A program made the translations under genes and the position numbers. This document shows, piece by piece, positions 10,961-23,923 of a stretch of 64,000 nt of DNA (position 1 is its first letter; each line of letters starts with the position of its first letter). This stretch comes from Bilabrum cf. latius. Its lineage: Eukaryota > Bigyra: Bicosoecida > Bigyra > Bicosoecida. Below the pieces are notes generated by a model. It saw only the letters and a list, made by a program, of their open reading frames with translations, was not told where the DNA came from and made no database searches. The stretch is from the NCBI GenBank assembly GCA_965178125.1, contig OZ237764.1, positions 186,001 to 250,000 of the forward strand, given 5' to 3'.

Positions 10961-13900
10961 ATGAGTGAATCAGAAGTAAACAGCATGCGAGTTGCCCCAG
11001 GCATGTACATAGGACTTTCTGTAGCTTGCTTTGGTTTGCTATGCTCGGCTACTACTAGTGACGTTAGGTCATTGTGCTGGACACTACTCGTGCCAGCCGT
11101 ATCGGTGAGCTGCTTTGCGGACTCCTCGGAGATTCACTGGACCGTGTGCACTTTCCACGACATAGATAATTCCTTTCATATACTCCGAACGATCTCTTGC
11201 AGATGGCTGCTGTATCCCTACTTCAGAACCCAGTCGCTGATTGTGTCGATGCCGGGTGCTTTATTGTACAGGAAGGCACGAAAGGCCCAGTCATTATGTC
11301 CACACAAATTTTCTTGATCGTAGTATCTGTTGCAAATCAGCAAGTTTGGCTCACATTCCACGCGGTCTGTCCGGGCAGGCTGCCTGCGATTGCGTTGATG
11401 GGGCTTGCATGGATCGGTTCCGCTGCCTTTGTGCTTGGGCCAACGATAATTACGGCTTTTCAAGACGGCAACACTGGCGTAACGGTGTGGGCTGTTGCTT
11501 TATGCGCAATAGCTATTGCGCTTGTCGCGGGGATTGCCTGCAGTCCAGTCTTGACGGTAGCCTCGAGCATTTTGGAAGCCGGTCTGCCAAAGGCAACTGC
11601 CCAGAGCAACAAGGAACGCCTCAGCGAAAAAGCATATGATTAGCTCCAATGCTTTGGCATCTCATGCTCGCGACGCTGGCTGACCGTGCTTCTCGTGCGG
11701 GGCCTAATGATCACAACTGTGCTGCTCGCAGCTTGTCTCCTGATTGCGTATGACCTGATTGCTGGGGCCTCTTCAGACCTGCTGCTGCGCTTCATCATAT
11801 ATGAGGATATTGTAGCGACAATTTACACTCTTACGAGTGTACTGCTGGTATCTTCGGCCATATCGCAACTGGTGCAGCAAGTGGCAAAAGCGAAGGATGA
11901 GGCGAACCGGTCCCGCATGCAGCACGTGCGGCAGTTCATCCGGTACGTCTTCCACGAGGCAAGAGTGCCTCTGCAAGCAGTTTCTCTTGGCGTGGAAGAG
12001 ATCGAAGACATACTTCGTGACATCCATAGGGAACACAGGGCGGCGCACCGAGGGTCACACGGGGGCCGCCAGCCGGTCAGCGGATCTACTGGTGAATCGA
12101 TGATCAGCTCGGGATCTATACCCGCAGGACCCCTGCTCTCACCTAACGTATCGATCGGAAAGAACATTAGAAAAGCATCTGGTGGGCCGACCTAGGTGGG
12201 CAGGTCACCAAGCGCCGCCAACCAGGGTGGCGGCGGCGGTGCTCTCGCCCGGATGGGCAACGAGGTCTCCGCCACCAGACCAGTGCGCCGGGCACTGGTG
12301 CCACTGGCCGCCGGAACCGAATAGGTGTCCTTGGCACGAGGTGGCAATATATCTTCGGACACATCCGGCTCCGATGGTACTGCCACGCACGGCACCGCAG
12401 CCTCCGCTTCCTTCGTGCTTCCCGTCGCGCACGGGTCCTCCGATGCAGCCGCAGCGAGATTGGGAGCTAGCGGGGCGGCTATTCCCGATCAATAGACCAC
12501 GGGACATCGAAGGAGCGGGGCTTAGCGGGAAAAGCAAGGCTAGACGCGTTGTTTGCCCAAGCACAGCGTCGCCGTGGCCAAGTCACACCTGCTGGACCTC
12601 ACGTCAGCGTGCTCTGCCATGTGGGACGGATGCACCGCCATGCAGTCCGTGTTCAACGACGTGCTAGACGCCCAGCGCATTTAGGATGGGCGACTGGCCC
12701 TGGTGGACAGGGACCTGGACCTCAGGCAGTTGCTGCGGAGCGCCAGGAGGATCTTTCGACCGGTGGCGCAGACTAAAGGCATCGCTTTGAGGGTTGGTCT
12801 CCTGCGGGACCCCAGGCTGGGGGAGGAGCATAGCTCAAAAGAGCTGACGTGCGACTCAGTGCGGCTATCGTAGGTGATCAACAATCTTATTTCGAATGCA
12901 ATGAAGTTCACGGAGCAAGGCGGGGTCACTGTCATGGCCAAGCTCACCGTGCAACGGGCGGAGCACCACACGGTCCATGATGGAGGAGGGGGGGATGCTC
13001 ACATGACTAGTCTAGACTTGATTCAGAGGAGATCATCGCAATCAAGGGCAGCCAAAACTAGAATGGCGTCGGCAAATTCCGACGGCAGTGCTGTCCGTAG
13101 GGCGGCATAGGACGTTGCGACGGCATCACTGCCGGCTGGTGCTGGACGGCCCAGCCCTACCCGCTCTGTCGCCAAGCCATCGAGTGGGAAGAACGCAGGC
13201 AGCGAGGCTGGCCGCAATTCGGCCAGAGTGGCTCCTAAGACTCACCTGCTGCCGTCCAGGTCAACCTCATCCATGGCTCACAGCCTGCCCAGGCCCTCTG
13301 TCAGGAACAGAGCGAAGACCGCTAACGTGCCTGCGGTCCGAGTGGATGTGCAGCCTGTGGCCCCTGCAGCGCCAGCAGCGGGTATCCTGCCGGAGTAGGT
13401 ATGGTTGTAGGTTGCTGTATCGGACACAGGATGCGGAATAGACACAAAGGATCAGGCGAAGCTTTTTCAGCCGTTCTAGCAGACGAGGCAAGGCCTCGTT
13501 TTCACCGGTGCATCGTCAGGTCTCGGCCTGTTCATCTCCAGAGGAATCGTGCGGCAGATGGGGGGCGATCTTAGTCTGGAGAGCCAGCCAGGCAAGGGGA
13601 GTGAGTTCCGCCTCAGCGTCCCGATACAGCTGCACGATCGTTCCAGTCCCTAGAGCTAGCAATCGTTCGACTCGTCTTCAGACACAAAGGACAGGGCAGA
13701 AGGACAAGACCACGCGACAGAAGGGTAGAACCGCGCTGCAGATCAAAAGAGATGCGACAACGGATTGCCAGAGGATTGCGGGGATGATTCGATTGCCATG
13801 GTGTACGAGTCGCTGACAGAGGACAAGCAGGAGAATAGCAAGGCGGCGCAGGTCGGTCCGGCGAGGCGCGCGTCCGTCGAGTCATCACGGAGCAGCTGGG

Positions 13901-14970
13901 ACAAGGCATGGATTGGCAGTCGCAGCGGGGCAGATGAATCGCTCGGGGGCAGGTCTGGGCTGTCGAGCATCAATGAAGACGGTTCGAGTCACCATCACGC
14001 CATAGAAGGCGAAGAAGCGGCGCACATCTTCCGTCTTAAAGCAGGGGTCTCCCGTGGCTTGGATAGTCCGAACAGCGGCAGCAATTCCCGCGATGCTAGT
14101 AGTAGTGGGGGCACGCCAGGGCACGCTGCGACAGAGGTGTGGGCGCGATCAAAAGGCGTTGTTCCTCCGAGCGCAGCCAGCAAGGGTTCCCTCGGCCGAG
14201 AGAAGCTGGCCAATGCCAAGATTGCCGCGAAGCAGCGGCAGCCGACCGGCCAAGAGAGTGACCCGCCAGAGGCGCGCACTCGGAAGCACAGGCACGTTAC
14301 AAAGAAACGCAAAAAGACGGGGACTTCGAGTGCGACAGCAGGTGCTGTGGGTGCCGGCGCGTCTGTCGCCCCAGCTTCGGGTGCTGTCAGGGATAGCAAC
14401 AGCTCTGGAGCTGCCCTTGGGGCTGGCAGTAGTGATGACGTCGGGGCTCCGGCTCCAAAAGGGGCCACCACTGCAGCGAAGCACGACGCCCCGACGCCCA
14501 TCATGCCTTCCAAAACAACTAGCAGAAGCAATGTGCCTTGCCTCGTGGTGGAAGACGTCCGGGTCAACCGCACGCTGCTGTGCCGAGCGCTCGCCAGGAA
14601 AGGGTTCGAACCCGTCGGCGCGGAGGACGGGCAGCAGGCTCTGGATCTGGCGCCGGCTGTGTTTGGGCCCTTTGAGCGAGAGGGGCAGGGCAGCAGCGGG
14701 GAGGGGCCGCATGAGCTGCTAGGACTGGTAGTGATGGATCGGTCCATGCCGATCATGGGTGGGATCGAGTGCACGAAGCGACTGAGGGACATGTTCGGGG
14801 AGAGGCTCGCTATCATTGGGCTCACGGGGGATGCCATGCAGGAGGACCTAGAGGAGTTCAGGTTAGCCGGGCTGGACGGTGTGATGTCAAAGCCTGCAGG
14901 GGCCAAGCAAATCAAGAAGATGTGGGACAGGTTGAGCAGCGGCGTAGCTGCCCAGCGCAGGCCAGTTTGA
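10961..14970 (+). CDS. Membrane hybrid histidine kinase with receiver domain
   Basis: Two exons, 10961..11104 and 11203..14970 (98-nt intron, phase 0), about 1,303 aa; the start could instead be 10811. Several hydrophobic helices (about residues 15-240) form a multi-pass sensor. H-box VFHEARVPLQAV has the phosphoryl-accepting His near residue 299 (codon 11953). The ATPase domain shows the N-box INNLISNAMKFT (12874 on), G1 DTGCGI and G2 SSGLGLFISRGIV. The receiver shows LVVEDVRVNR, phospho-Asp in VVMDRSMPIMGG (codon 14737) and the Lys of VMSKPA. About 15 TAG codons are read; the one at 12871 falls at the near-invariant Gln before the N-box. Long disordered insertions separate H-box from N-box and, unusually, the N-box from G1 (about 170 aa inside the ATPase fold). 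Ends in TGA. It probably autophosphorylates His and relays to its own Asp; the ligand is unknown. Confidence 0.88.
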
Positions 14971-15180
14971 AGGGGTTTAGCATGAGACAGCCTAAGACAA
15001 GCTCTGTGTCTGGTTAACGGCCGGGACGTTGAATTTTGGGTGCACTGCATTGTAGTGAGAATCAGGCTAATGCATAAATCATCCACACATGAAAAGTCTA
15101 GAACGGTGTAAGACACTATCGAATTGTCTGAGGGCCCTTCAATCACACGATTCGCACAGTCGAAAACAAGTGGGGGCACG

Positions 15181-16070
15181 TCACGAGTCGGCACCCTCAC
15201 GCCCTTCTTCAGACGGCGGCAGCTCCCCCGAGGCCTCCCTCTGCGTCCTCAGTTTCTCCATGCGCAGCTTCCTCTCCAGTGCCATCCGCTGGGCCCGCGT
15301 CAGTGGCTGTTCAACGGGCTGCGGCGCCCGGATCGACCGCAGGCCTCTCGTGGGATCCATGCGCTTGGTGTTTCCTTTCGCTACCACCACCCGGGTGCGC
15401 CGGCGCAGTGGCAGCCTCCCCGACATGCCCCGCCGGTCCTCAAGCACGGTCATGGAGGCAGAGGCGCGCGCCAGCTGAGAGCCCTTCTTATGACCCGCTC
15501 CTCCTCTACCTCGCCGCCGGCGCCCCTTGCCCGCCTAAACCTGCAGACCAAGGAGGGCGGCACTTGCTGAGCTGCTCAGCGAGTCGGCTGCCAGACTCCG
15601 CCCGCTTGTAGATGCTTCCTCTATGCTGCGGCTGGAAGGGTCCTGACCCCCGGCACCTGATGGCATCTCTAGGTGCTGATGCTGGCCATTGCCACCGAGA
15701 CCGGGCAGCACACCAGATCCCGCTGTGCTAGCACCCTGGAGATCTCCAGCAGACCCCCCCGCTGTGCTCCTGCTCCGCTTAAGTGCCGCTGCCCGCTCCG
15801 CAGGGTCCAGTCCCGCGTCCATCTCCACCTCCAGCTCGCTCTTGAGCCTCCCCCTGAAGGAGCCCTGCCTCTTCATCTCAGCGATGACTTCCTGAGGGTC
15901 GCGCTGGGGGCTTGAGGGAGAGGCAGAGGAAGCGCCCGTGGGCTCGGCGGTGTCCTTGGATCGCCGCGATGTCTTTGACGACCGCGAAGTTTTGCTGGCA
16001 GCAGATCGCTTGCTGCCCTTCGACCCAGCGCTGTCCAGCCGCTGATGCCTGGATCGCATAGGGGAGTGCC

Positions 16071-16117
<47 letters not shown>

Positions 16118-18923
16118 CGCATGGTGGGTGTGACTGCCCTGTCTACGACATCGGGCGACTTCGATCTCCTGGCCACACCCTCAAGAAACCCGCCCGCCGA
16201 ACTGACACGAAGTCGCATGGCATGGCCGACAGAGTGTAGCGAACGTTCGCCAAGTTCAGAGGGCTCGTCCATCTCGCTGTCCACCGCGGCATCCCCAAGC
16301 CCATCGGGCCGCCTGCCACGCATCGACAGCTGGTGCTCGAACCACCGAGGGCCCAGTCGATTCCTCTCTGCCGCATCGCGCGGGGTGTCCAGGCGACCCT
16401 CCGCCGCCCGTCGCAGTCCCATGGCAGAGATCGTCTCCCGGGCTCGCACCGATGCGTGCTGGCCCACCTTTGACCCCACCGTGGGGCCTGGGGTCCCCCG
16501 CCTGCCCATGGGACTCTTCGCGCCATAGCCCGACCGCTGCGCCCGCGTTGGTGTCGCCACTGGCGAGGGTCCATCGGTGCTGCTGGGGCCTCCCAGTCTC
16601 CCGACCTCACCGCCTGGATCTGCGATGCTGCCCTGGGGACTGGGTTCCATGCTGCCCTCTCGTGACATCTTGATCACCTTCGAGAGCACGCTCCGTATGG
16701 AGGCTCGCCTGGATGCTTTCTTCGCGGCACTATCAGTGCCTGCTCCTGCACCCCCAGTGTCGATGCTAAGCTTCTTCTTGCTCTCTAGCAACCGGTCGGC
16801 CATCGCTGCAGTGGCCGCCGCCGCTTTGTGCCTCTCTCGCTGCAGCACCTCCGCGCCGCTCCTGACGCTCTGCAGTGCCTGGAGTGTGCCACCCACACCC
16901 ACCCGCCGGCCCTTGGTCCTTCCCTCCCTCTCCATCTGCTTGAGCTCTCTTCGTGTGCGCTGCACCACCGCGCGAATGCCCGGGGCCGTTCCCCCCTCGC
17001 TCCTACCCGGAACAATGGTCGAGGCTGCCCTGAACCTGGACTGTGCCAGCGCGTCAAAGGTCGGGGCCAGCACGTTGTGAGTCTCCGTCGTGCTGCTCTG
17101 GGGCATGCCAGAGGCGAACGCCTTCATCTAAAGCAGGGGAAGGAACTCGTCCGTCTCGAGGAAATTGCGGGCTTCGGCCCGGGTGATGGCCAGCCCGCTG
17201 GCACCCACCTTCCCCGCGGGCCCTCTGGGGTTGCCCTCAAGCAGCCGCTCCCAGCCGCCTGTAACGGCCAGGTCCTCAACACCCAGCAGCGACTCACCCA
17301 GGTGCGTGGTAATGTCCATGCGAGCCCCGCTGCCGGAGCCATCACGGTCCAGTGCGTAGCTCTTTGCCGCTCTCCTCGCGGCAGCCTTGGATTCAGAGCC
17401 GTTTGAGCTGCTCTTCTTGCCCTCTCCACCACCGCTGGCCTCGGGCACGCCCCTGCCTTTGACCAGTGCATCCGAGTCCAGAGCGCCCGATACCCTCTTC
17501 CCGCGAGCGTATTCCTCTGCAATGTCTGCCATCGTGCTCGAAGCCACCACGGTGCTCTAATCCTCCAGCAGTGCCGCCTCCTCCCCCGGCCCGCTGTGCG
17601 CCCCCTTCATCTTGCGCCGAATCGCACCCACTGCCCTCTTCCGGCGTGGCCCAGCGATGGGCGGCAGGGCACGAAACACGCTGCGTGTCAGGTCGTATAC
17701 ATTGCTGGGGTCGGGCACGGGCGGAAGCGTCGCCATGAGGTCCTCCTCCTGTTCCTTGAGCTCTTCCTGGGGGACAGGCTGCAGATCATCCTCCTCGTCC
17801 TCTACTTCGTATGCATCTTGACCCTGTCCTCCCCCCCTGCTTGGCATCGTGGCCCTGCCCTCTGCCTGGGTCAGCCCCAGCGGGTCATCCGGCTCCAGTC
17901 CAACGTGACCCGGGGTGGGCTGTCCCTGGGGGCTCCAGAACATGGGCGTCACCCCAACGGGCGGGGTCCCGCTGGTGCCGCTGTCCATGCCCTTGCCTCT
18001 CGCGCCGCCAGCCAGGAGCTGCGGTGGATGAAACGTTCGCGCGGTTCGTTCAAGCTCCTCGAGCTCTGCTTCTCCTTCTCCTTCTAGATCGGAGGCACCC
18101 GGCGTGTCGCGGCCATCGCCGCCATCGTCCCCACTACTGTTATCGCTGTCCGAATTCACGGAACCTGTCCCCCGGTTGACCCCTTCGATGCCCCCTTCCA
18201 TCGACTGTATCACCGACAGGTTGCGCGCCCGGCCGACCATGTCTAATGGAAGGCTACCTCGCCTGCCCTGGCGTCTCTGCACCCGGGCACGTCCCCCTGC
18301 TCCCAATCCAGTGCCGGTACCAGCCACCCCGCCTAGCCTCTGCTCCAACTGCACAGCAGCCTACCGCTATAAGCGATTGGGCCGGAACCTAGACCTGTCG
18401 TCGGGACCAACGAGACCCAGGACCCCGCTCGTACTGGCACCGAGTTCACCCGCCCTCCATGGCGACCCCATCCATCGCTTTTGTTCGGCAGCAGCTGACC
18501 CCCCACCAGGGGACGATGCCGCCGACCGCGACAGCACCGCGACGCCCGCGACCGCCCCTGCCTCCGACATCGTCCGCACGTCCCCGCGGCTCAGCACTCC
18601 CGCACCTGTGCCCGCATCCGACCCAAGAATTGACCCCGGCCCGTCCGTAGATGGCCTCCACTGCTGGTCCGACTCGAGAACCTCGCCGCCCGGGTCCTCG
18701 GGCTTCCTCGGCAGGTGCGACCCGATCACGCGCCGGAGCTCCGGCGGCAGCGAAGACATCATTGCCGATGCCTCGTCCACTATTCCCAGCTCCTGCGCCC
18801 ACAGCCGCCCCTGCAGGCGGTCAAATCTATCGAGTCGATCCGAGTTGAGCCATCGAGGCTGGGAGCGCCGGTCCGGATCGATCGTTCGCTGGAACTTTGA
18901 CCGGCCCTGCCTGCCCAACGGCA

Positions 18924-18954
<31 letters not shown>

Positions 18955-20235
18955 GCCCGCTCCAGCGCCTGCAGCAGCCCCCGTGCCTGTGCCCGCCCGC
19001 CCCGTAAAACCAGCCGTAGACCCCCTCCTTCCCGTCACCACGCCGCCCAGCAGCTCGGCCATGTCCTTCTCCGCGGGTTCCTGCGCCAGACGAGCCGCCA
19101 TGGCCGTCTGCAGCGCCTGCACCACGGCCGACGCGCGGCGCGTGGCAGTGGCCGCCTGCTGCAGGCGCGCGTCCTCTGCCTCCTTTCTGGCCATCCTCTC
19201 CCTGGCCCTGTCCCTCAGCTTGTCCAGGAAATGCTCCGCTGCGGCGTGCGCGCGCCGCGTCCGACTCATCTTGATGCTGTGCAGCCCGCTGGCCTGCAGC
19301 CGCCTAGCCCCCTCCGCTGTGATTCCCTCCCACTTCGTGTCGGAAAACACCTCGTCCAGCGCTGCTTCCAGAGCCGCCCTCCGCTCGGGCCCGCCCAGCG
19401 CCGCCACAAAGGCACGCTCGTCCGCGATCTCGCCGAGCACATCCCTTCGCGCCCGCTGCACGCTCACCGCACCGTGCGCTGACCTCGAACTCACGTCCAC
19501 GATGGACCGCAGCCGGGCGGCGTTGGCCCGCGGCCCGAACACCCCGCTCTTCTCCATCCTGCGGCGAGTCCTCCTCAGCTGCCGCACGAACCGCCGCGCC
19601 CTGCCGAGCAGCTTCTCCGCCACGCGGTCCCTATACTTGGAACGGTCGGCCTCGGTGAGCATGCGCAGGGCGGCGAGCTCGGGTGCTCCCAGCCCGTGCG
19701 TGCTGAACAGATTCGTGCGCCTCAGTTCGTCCAGGATGCGCCTGTAGGCCGAGTCCTCCTTCAGCGGCTTGCGAGCTTTCTTCGTCTTCTGGGCAGTCGC
19801 GTCGCCCGCAACACCTTTGCCCGTGCTGCCTGCGGCAGGGGGATCGCCACCTTTAACAGCTCGATCCAACTCGGTTCCAGCTGCTACTGTTGCGTTGTTG
19901 AACGCCGTGCTTTTCATTTCCCGAATGTGCCTGAGGCGAGCAGCGTGTTTCTCCTCCGCCCGACGGATAGAGTCGTTGATCCCGCCAGCCTTCTTGCGCG
20001 CTTCCTCTTCCATCGCCTTGGTAAACTCATTGCCACGACCAGTCCGCTTGTCTCGCACCGCTTTGCTGTGCTTGTCTAAGCGGCTCACCAGGCCTGCAGG
20101 AAGCTCACTAGTGTCCATCGAGGGGATGTCGGTGGGCGGCTGGCTTTGCCACTCCATGATGCAATCGAACGGGTCCTTGCCCTCAACTGCAGCCCGCATC
20201 AGCCTAGATACGAGACGCCCGTACCGCTTTGACAT
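15181..20235 (-). CDS. Large basic/disordered protein, unknown
   Basis: Single exon of 5,055 nt, about 1,684 aa, from ATG 20235 (MSKRYGRLVSRLMRAAVEG) to TGA 15181-15183, crossing about five TAG codons (including plus-strand 18367, 17557, 17128 and 15535). The first 600 residues look helical and strongly basic/charged with coiled-coil character (Arg/Glu/Ala rich); the remainder is disordered with acidic patches and Ser-Lys tracts (SKTSRSSKTSRRSK), plus a Gly-Thr run encoded by a hexanucleotide microsatellite near 16074-16117. No family, signal peptide or membrane segment recognised. The Ser-Lys and Arg-rich helical style resembles the EF-hand giant at 40157-47395, though I cannot show homology. 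It is divergent from the chloride channel gene with 247 bp between starts. Confidence 0.7.
16074..16117 (-). repeat. TGTGCC hexanucleotide microsatellite
   Basis: About seven near-perfect copies of TGTGCC on the plus strand, encoding alternating Gly-Thr on the minus strand within the large gene at 15181-20235. The six-base unit preserves the frame. Confidence 0.9.
18923..18955 (-). repeat. Short ACCCTC-type microsatellite
   Basis: Hexanucleotide-like repeats (caccct unit on the plus strand) coding for a Gly-Glu run (GEGEGEGE) in the large minus-strand gene. Frame-neutral expansion is expected. Confidence 0.7.
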
Positions 20236-20482
20236 GCTCTAAACTCTTTGGACTGCAACTGGCCTCCTCATCTTCATGAGCCCTTCGGGATCCTCTGGCA
20301 CATCCGGAACCAGCCCTTCGTACTTGGTCCCTGCCAGAGCAAGTGTGATATCCCTCGCGGGCTTCCTGGCCATATTGGCCTCACCCACAATGCGAGAACT
20401 GGACTGGTTGTACCTGTCCGTTTGCTAGAGTATTTTGGCTCCGCATTACTCAATAAAAACTTCGCATTTTGGCACTACAAGC
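20236..20482. promoter_or_regulatory. Divergent promoter region
   Basis: The 247 bp between the start of the large minus-strand gene and the chloride channel gene must hold both promoters. I see no TATA box or other defined element. Assignment rests only on position. Confidence 0.4.
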
Positions 20483-23400
20483 ATGACATCTGCGTCGAAT
20501 CCAAAGTCAATACTCGAGGAAATACAAGAAAAGATTGTGGATGAGGCCTCTGCCACGGCCCCACTCACTTCAGGCGCCTTACGCGTACTTGACGGTTAGT
20601 TGCTTGCAGCGCATGCACCGCCGCATTCGCTACTTGGCTCCCAAACGTTCCTACGCTCAGCAATCCATTCTTGGAGCGCGCAGTATTTGTACCAACAACA
20701 AATGAACTGGATGTGGAAATCGAGCTGGAGAGATCCGAGCAGGTGGCCGCAGAACGAGAAATCCTGGAACTTGAAGAGGCTGCGCGGTCGTCGTGGCTGA
20801 TGTGGACTTGGCTGCAGATCCGTAGAGCCGCATTGCTCGTACTCTCTGCTCCGCGCTCGTTCCTTTTTCTCGTTACTCTGGGTGTTCTGACTGCCGTAGG
20901 AGGGTGAGCCGCGCCGCTGTGCAACTGCTGCATCAGGGACACGGCCGACGAAGCAAGGCCTCCGTACCTTGAAAACCATTCCATTCGCAGGTTTTTGATC
21001 GATCTCGCTACTTTCTGGCTTTAGGGGACGCGGCATTCCATCTCTGAGGGGTGGGGGGCCCAGGCCTACTTCGGCTGGACATTGTGGTGCGTGATTTTCT
21101 CGCTGCTGGCCACGGCTGCCACGGACTTTCTAGACCCCAGGGCGGAGGGCTCGGGCATTCCGCAGCTCAAGAGCATACTGGCGGGAACGGACCTGTCGGG
21201 GCACTTATCCATCCGGGCCGCTGCTGTCAAGGCGGTGGGCCTGGTGCTCGCCATGGGAGGCGGGCTGGCCGTGGGGAAGGAAGGGCCCTTCTCTGCCCTG
21301 GCTGCGGCAGCAGCACATGCGCTGGCCCAGGTGCCATTTTGCGGGGAGGGGCGGGGAAACGAGGCGGGGATGCGGCAGATGCTGGCCGCGGCTGTGGCCG
21401 CCGGTGTGACTGCCGTGCTCGGCGCGCCAGTGGGCGGAGTGCTCTTTAGCATCGAGGTGACTTCCACGTACTACCAGGTGAGCAGCCTGTGGCGGGGTTT
21501 TCTGTGCGCGCTTGCCTGCGTGTTTACCTTCGAAGTTCTGAATGCTCTGCGGAGAGATGAGCTGTTCTACGCGACGGAGTTCCTGGCCGCGGATGTCGGG
21601 TGGGACATCGTGGCCTTTGCTGGCCTAGCGATCGTGTGCGGCGTGCTGGCATCGCTGCTGGTGCTGCTTACGGCCCGCCTGCAGGTGGCTCGGCGGGTGC
21701 TTCTGCAGCGTTTCGGGCGGGCAGGCAGGTACTCGCTGGTGGGATTTGCTTCCTTCGTCGTCGCCACCGCGCTGTTCTTGACTCCCAGCCTCAGGAAGTC
21801 CGACCAGCAGGCCATCAACGACCTCTTCCAGGAGAATCAGGTGGGTGCGGATGCAGGGGGTGGTCAAAGCGGCGGCGGATCGGGGAGTGGTGGTCAATCG
21901 TGGGAGTCGCTGCAGGACCTTGGATGGAACACCGGTGGGTCTGCCATCCTGTCGCTGGCCCTGTACCTCACCGTCAGGCTGGTTGTGGTACCCATCAGCA
22001 TATCTCTGCCGCTGCCCTGCGGGCTGTTCACCCCCATGTTTGCCCTGGGCGCGGGGCTCGGGCGCTTCTTCGGCGAGCTCCTTGCGGTGGCGCTGCCTGG
22101 TGCAGGGGTGGTCCCTGGCGCATACGCAGTGGTGGGTGCCGCCAGCCTGTCAGCGGGCGTGACCCACACGCTGTCCACGGCCGTGATCATCTTCGAGCTC
22201 ACGGGCCAGATCAGGCACCTCGTCCCCGTGCTCCTCGGGGTCGTGCTTGCGTACACCATCTCGGCCTCCCTGCAGCCGTCCGTATACGACGTGCTGCTGG
22301 CCGTGAACGGCCTGCCGCACATCGGCAGGGCACATCGCCTGCAGCTCTACTCCCTTGTGGCCCGCGACATCCTGCACCACAGGGTGCCCTACCTCACCCC
22401 CGAGTCCTCCTTCGTGGAGGCCCTGGCATGCCTCAGGGCGATGCCGCCCAGGGGCAAGGACACGCAGCCCATCTTCGAGTTCCCCGTGCTGGACTCGGCT
22501 GGGTCTGCCCGGCTCCTGGGAACCGTAACCCGCTCCTCGCTGCAGGCCGTGTTCGACAGGCGTGCCGTGCCGGATGCGCTGCTGAAGAAAGTGGACGATT
22601 GGCTCCAGCTCTCTGACGGAGGTGGGGTGCAAGGAGAAGGTTAGGGCGCACGCGGGGTTCTGGGGACGGGCGTACAGGGCACCGCGGCAGTCGAGCTCAG
22701 CAGCATGGACAGCACCGTCCACCGTGGGGAGGATGGCCCCACCCCCACTGAAGGTCAGGAAAGCAGCTCGCGCGGGAGATCCAGGTCCGGCTCTGGGCAA
22801 GGGCAAGGCGATGCAGCAGGCTCTGGAACCGCCGGTTCACCAGTCGGGCCCATGTCCGTTGACCCCGTAGATGATGGACGCATCCATACTGGTCTGTTTC
22901 CAGTGTGGATGCTGCAGCGCATTCGGTTCACCGGCGGTGTGCAGCCCGTCCTGCTGGGAGATGCCTCCACCGCGGGCATGCGAAGGCGGCGGGGGTCGGG
23001 AGCAGATGCTGGGACGGGCCTATCAGTCTAGAGCGGGCTACCCCTGGCTCGAGGAAGCAGCCCGGCCGCTGGCGGGAGCCTGGGGAGCCCGCTCGGCTCG
23101 GGTCGAGGTGCCTTCTCGCGTGGGGGTCAAGGAGGAGGGGCTGACTCGCTGGACGAGGCAGAGGAGGGGCTGCTGGGCGATGGTTCCGAGGCCAGAGCGG
23201 GCTCACCTCTGCCGATGGGTGACCTCCTGCGGTCTCCTGCTAGGATAGGGACCCCCCAGGGTCATGGCATGGAAGAGAGTGCAGCTTCGAGGGCGGGCCA
23301 GTCCTCCGCAGGCTCGGGCTCCGGCTCGGCTGGTACGCCTAGGAGGAGACAGACGGGCGTATTCCTTGGGGGCAGCCCCCTTGTGCAGCAGCAGCAGGGG

Positions 23401-23769
23401 GAGGGGTAGAGGTAGGCAGGAGGGGGCCAGGGGCGGGGCCCTGCCCCTGCTGCTTCCCAATTGGGAGGAGGCGCTGCAGCCACTTCCCCTGCCACTGCCA
23501 CGACCGCGCTGCACTGGCCCGAGGCAGTGGAGCCTGGGACTCTCAGCGAGGCGGACCAGATGCCAGCGGTGCACATTGACAGGGCACCGCTTACCGTGCA
23601 GGAGCTGACGCCGCTGACGAAGCTGCATTTCCTGTTTGCGACGTGCCTATTCGCGCAGTTGTTTGTGGTGCGTGGTGACAGAGTGCTAGGTGCGGTGCTC
23701 AAGGAGGACATGGGAGATACCAAGCGGCTGGAGCAAGGCAGGATCAGGGCAGTGCAAGGCAGGCGGTGA
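20483..23769 (+). CDS. CLC-family chloride channel with CBS pair
   Basis: Three exons (20483..20594, 20684..20903, 20991..23769; introns 89 and 87 nt) give about 1,036 aa. The CLC signature segments are in order: GSGIPQLKSILAG, GKEGPFSALAAAAAH with the gating Glu (near residue 207), GGVLFSIEVTSTYY, LPCGLFTPMFALGAGLG (the GxFxP anion site) and GAASLSAGVTHTLSTAVI. CBS1 follows the membrane domain (near 22360-22560). A disordered linker of roughly 300 residues precedes CBS2, whose core LFVVRGDRVLGAVLKEDM ends the protein at TGA 23769. Five TAG codons are read (21022, 22642, 23029, 23407, 23413); without them the channel would lose CBS2. The second Glu of the exchanger motif (LEE) is Val here (IEV), as in channel-type animal CLCs, which suggests a Cl- channel rather than a Cl-/H+ exchanger. 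Cell location cannot be told. Confidence 0.92.
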
Positions 23770-23923
23770 TTGATCCGAGTGGAGTAGACTAGGCCACAGT
23801 TGCTGCAGCAGGCTACCACTAGTATAGTGTCAATGGGTGCAATGATTCTGAACACGTCCAGATACTTCGATCATTTTCATAACTACCACATGCAGACAAC
23901 ATCAAGCAGGTCCGAAAACACGC

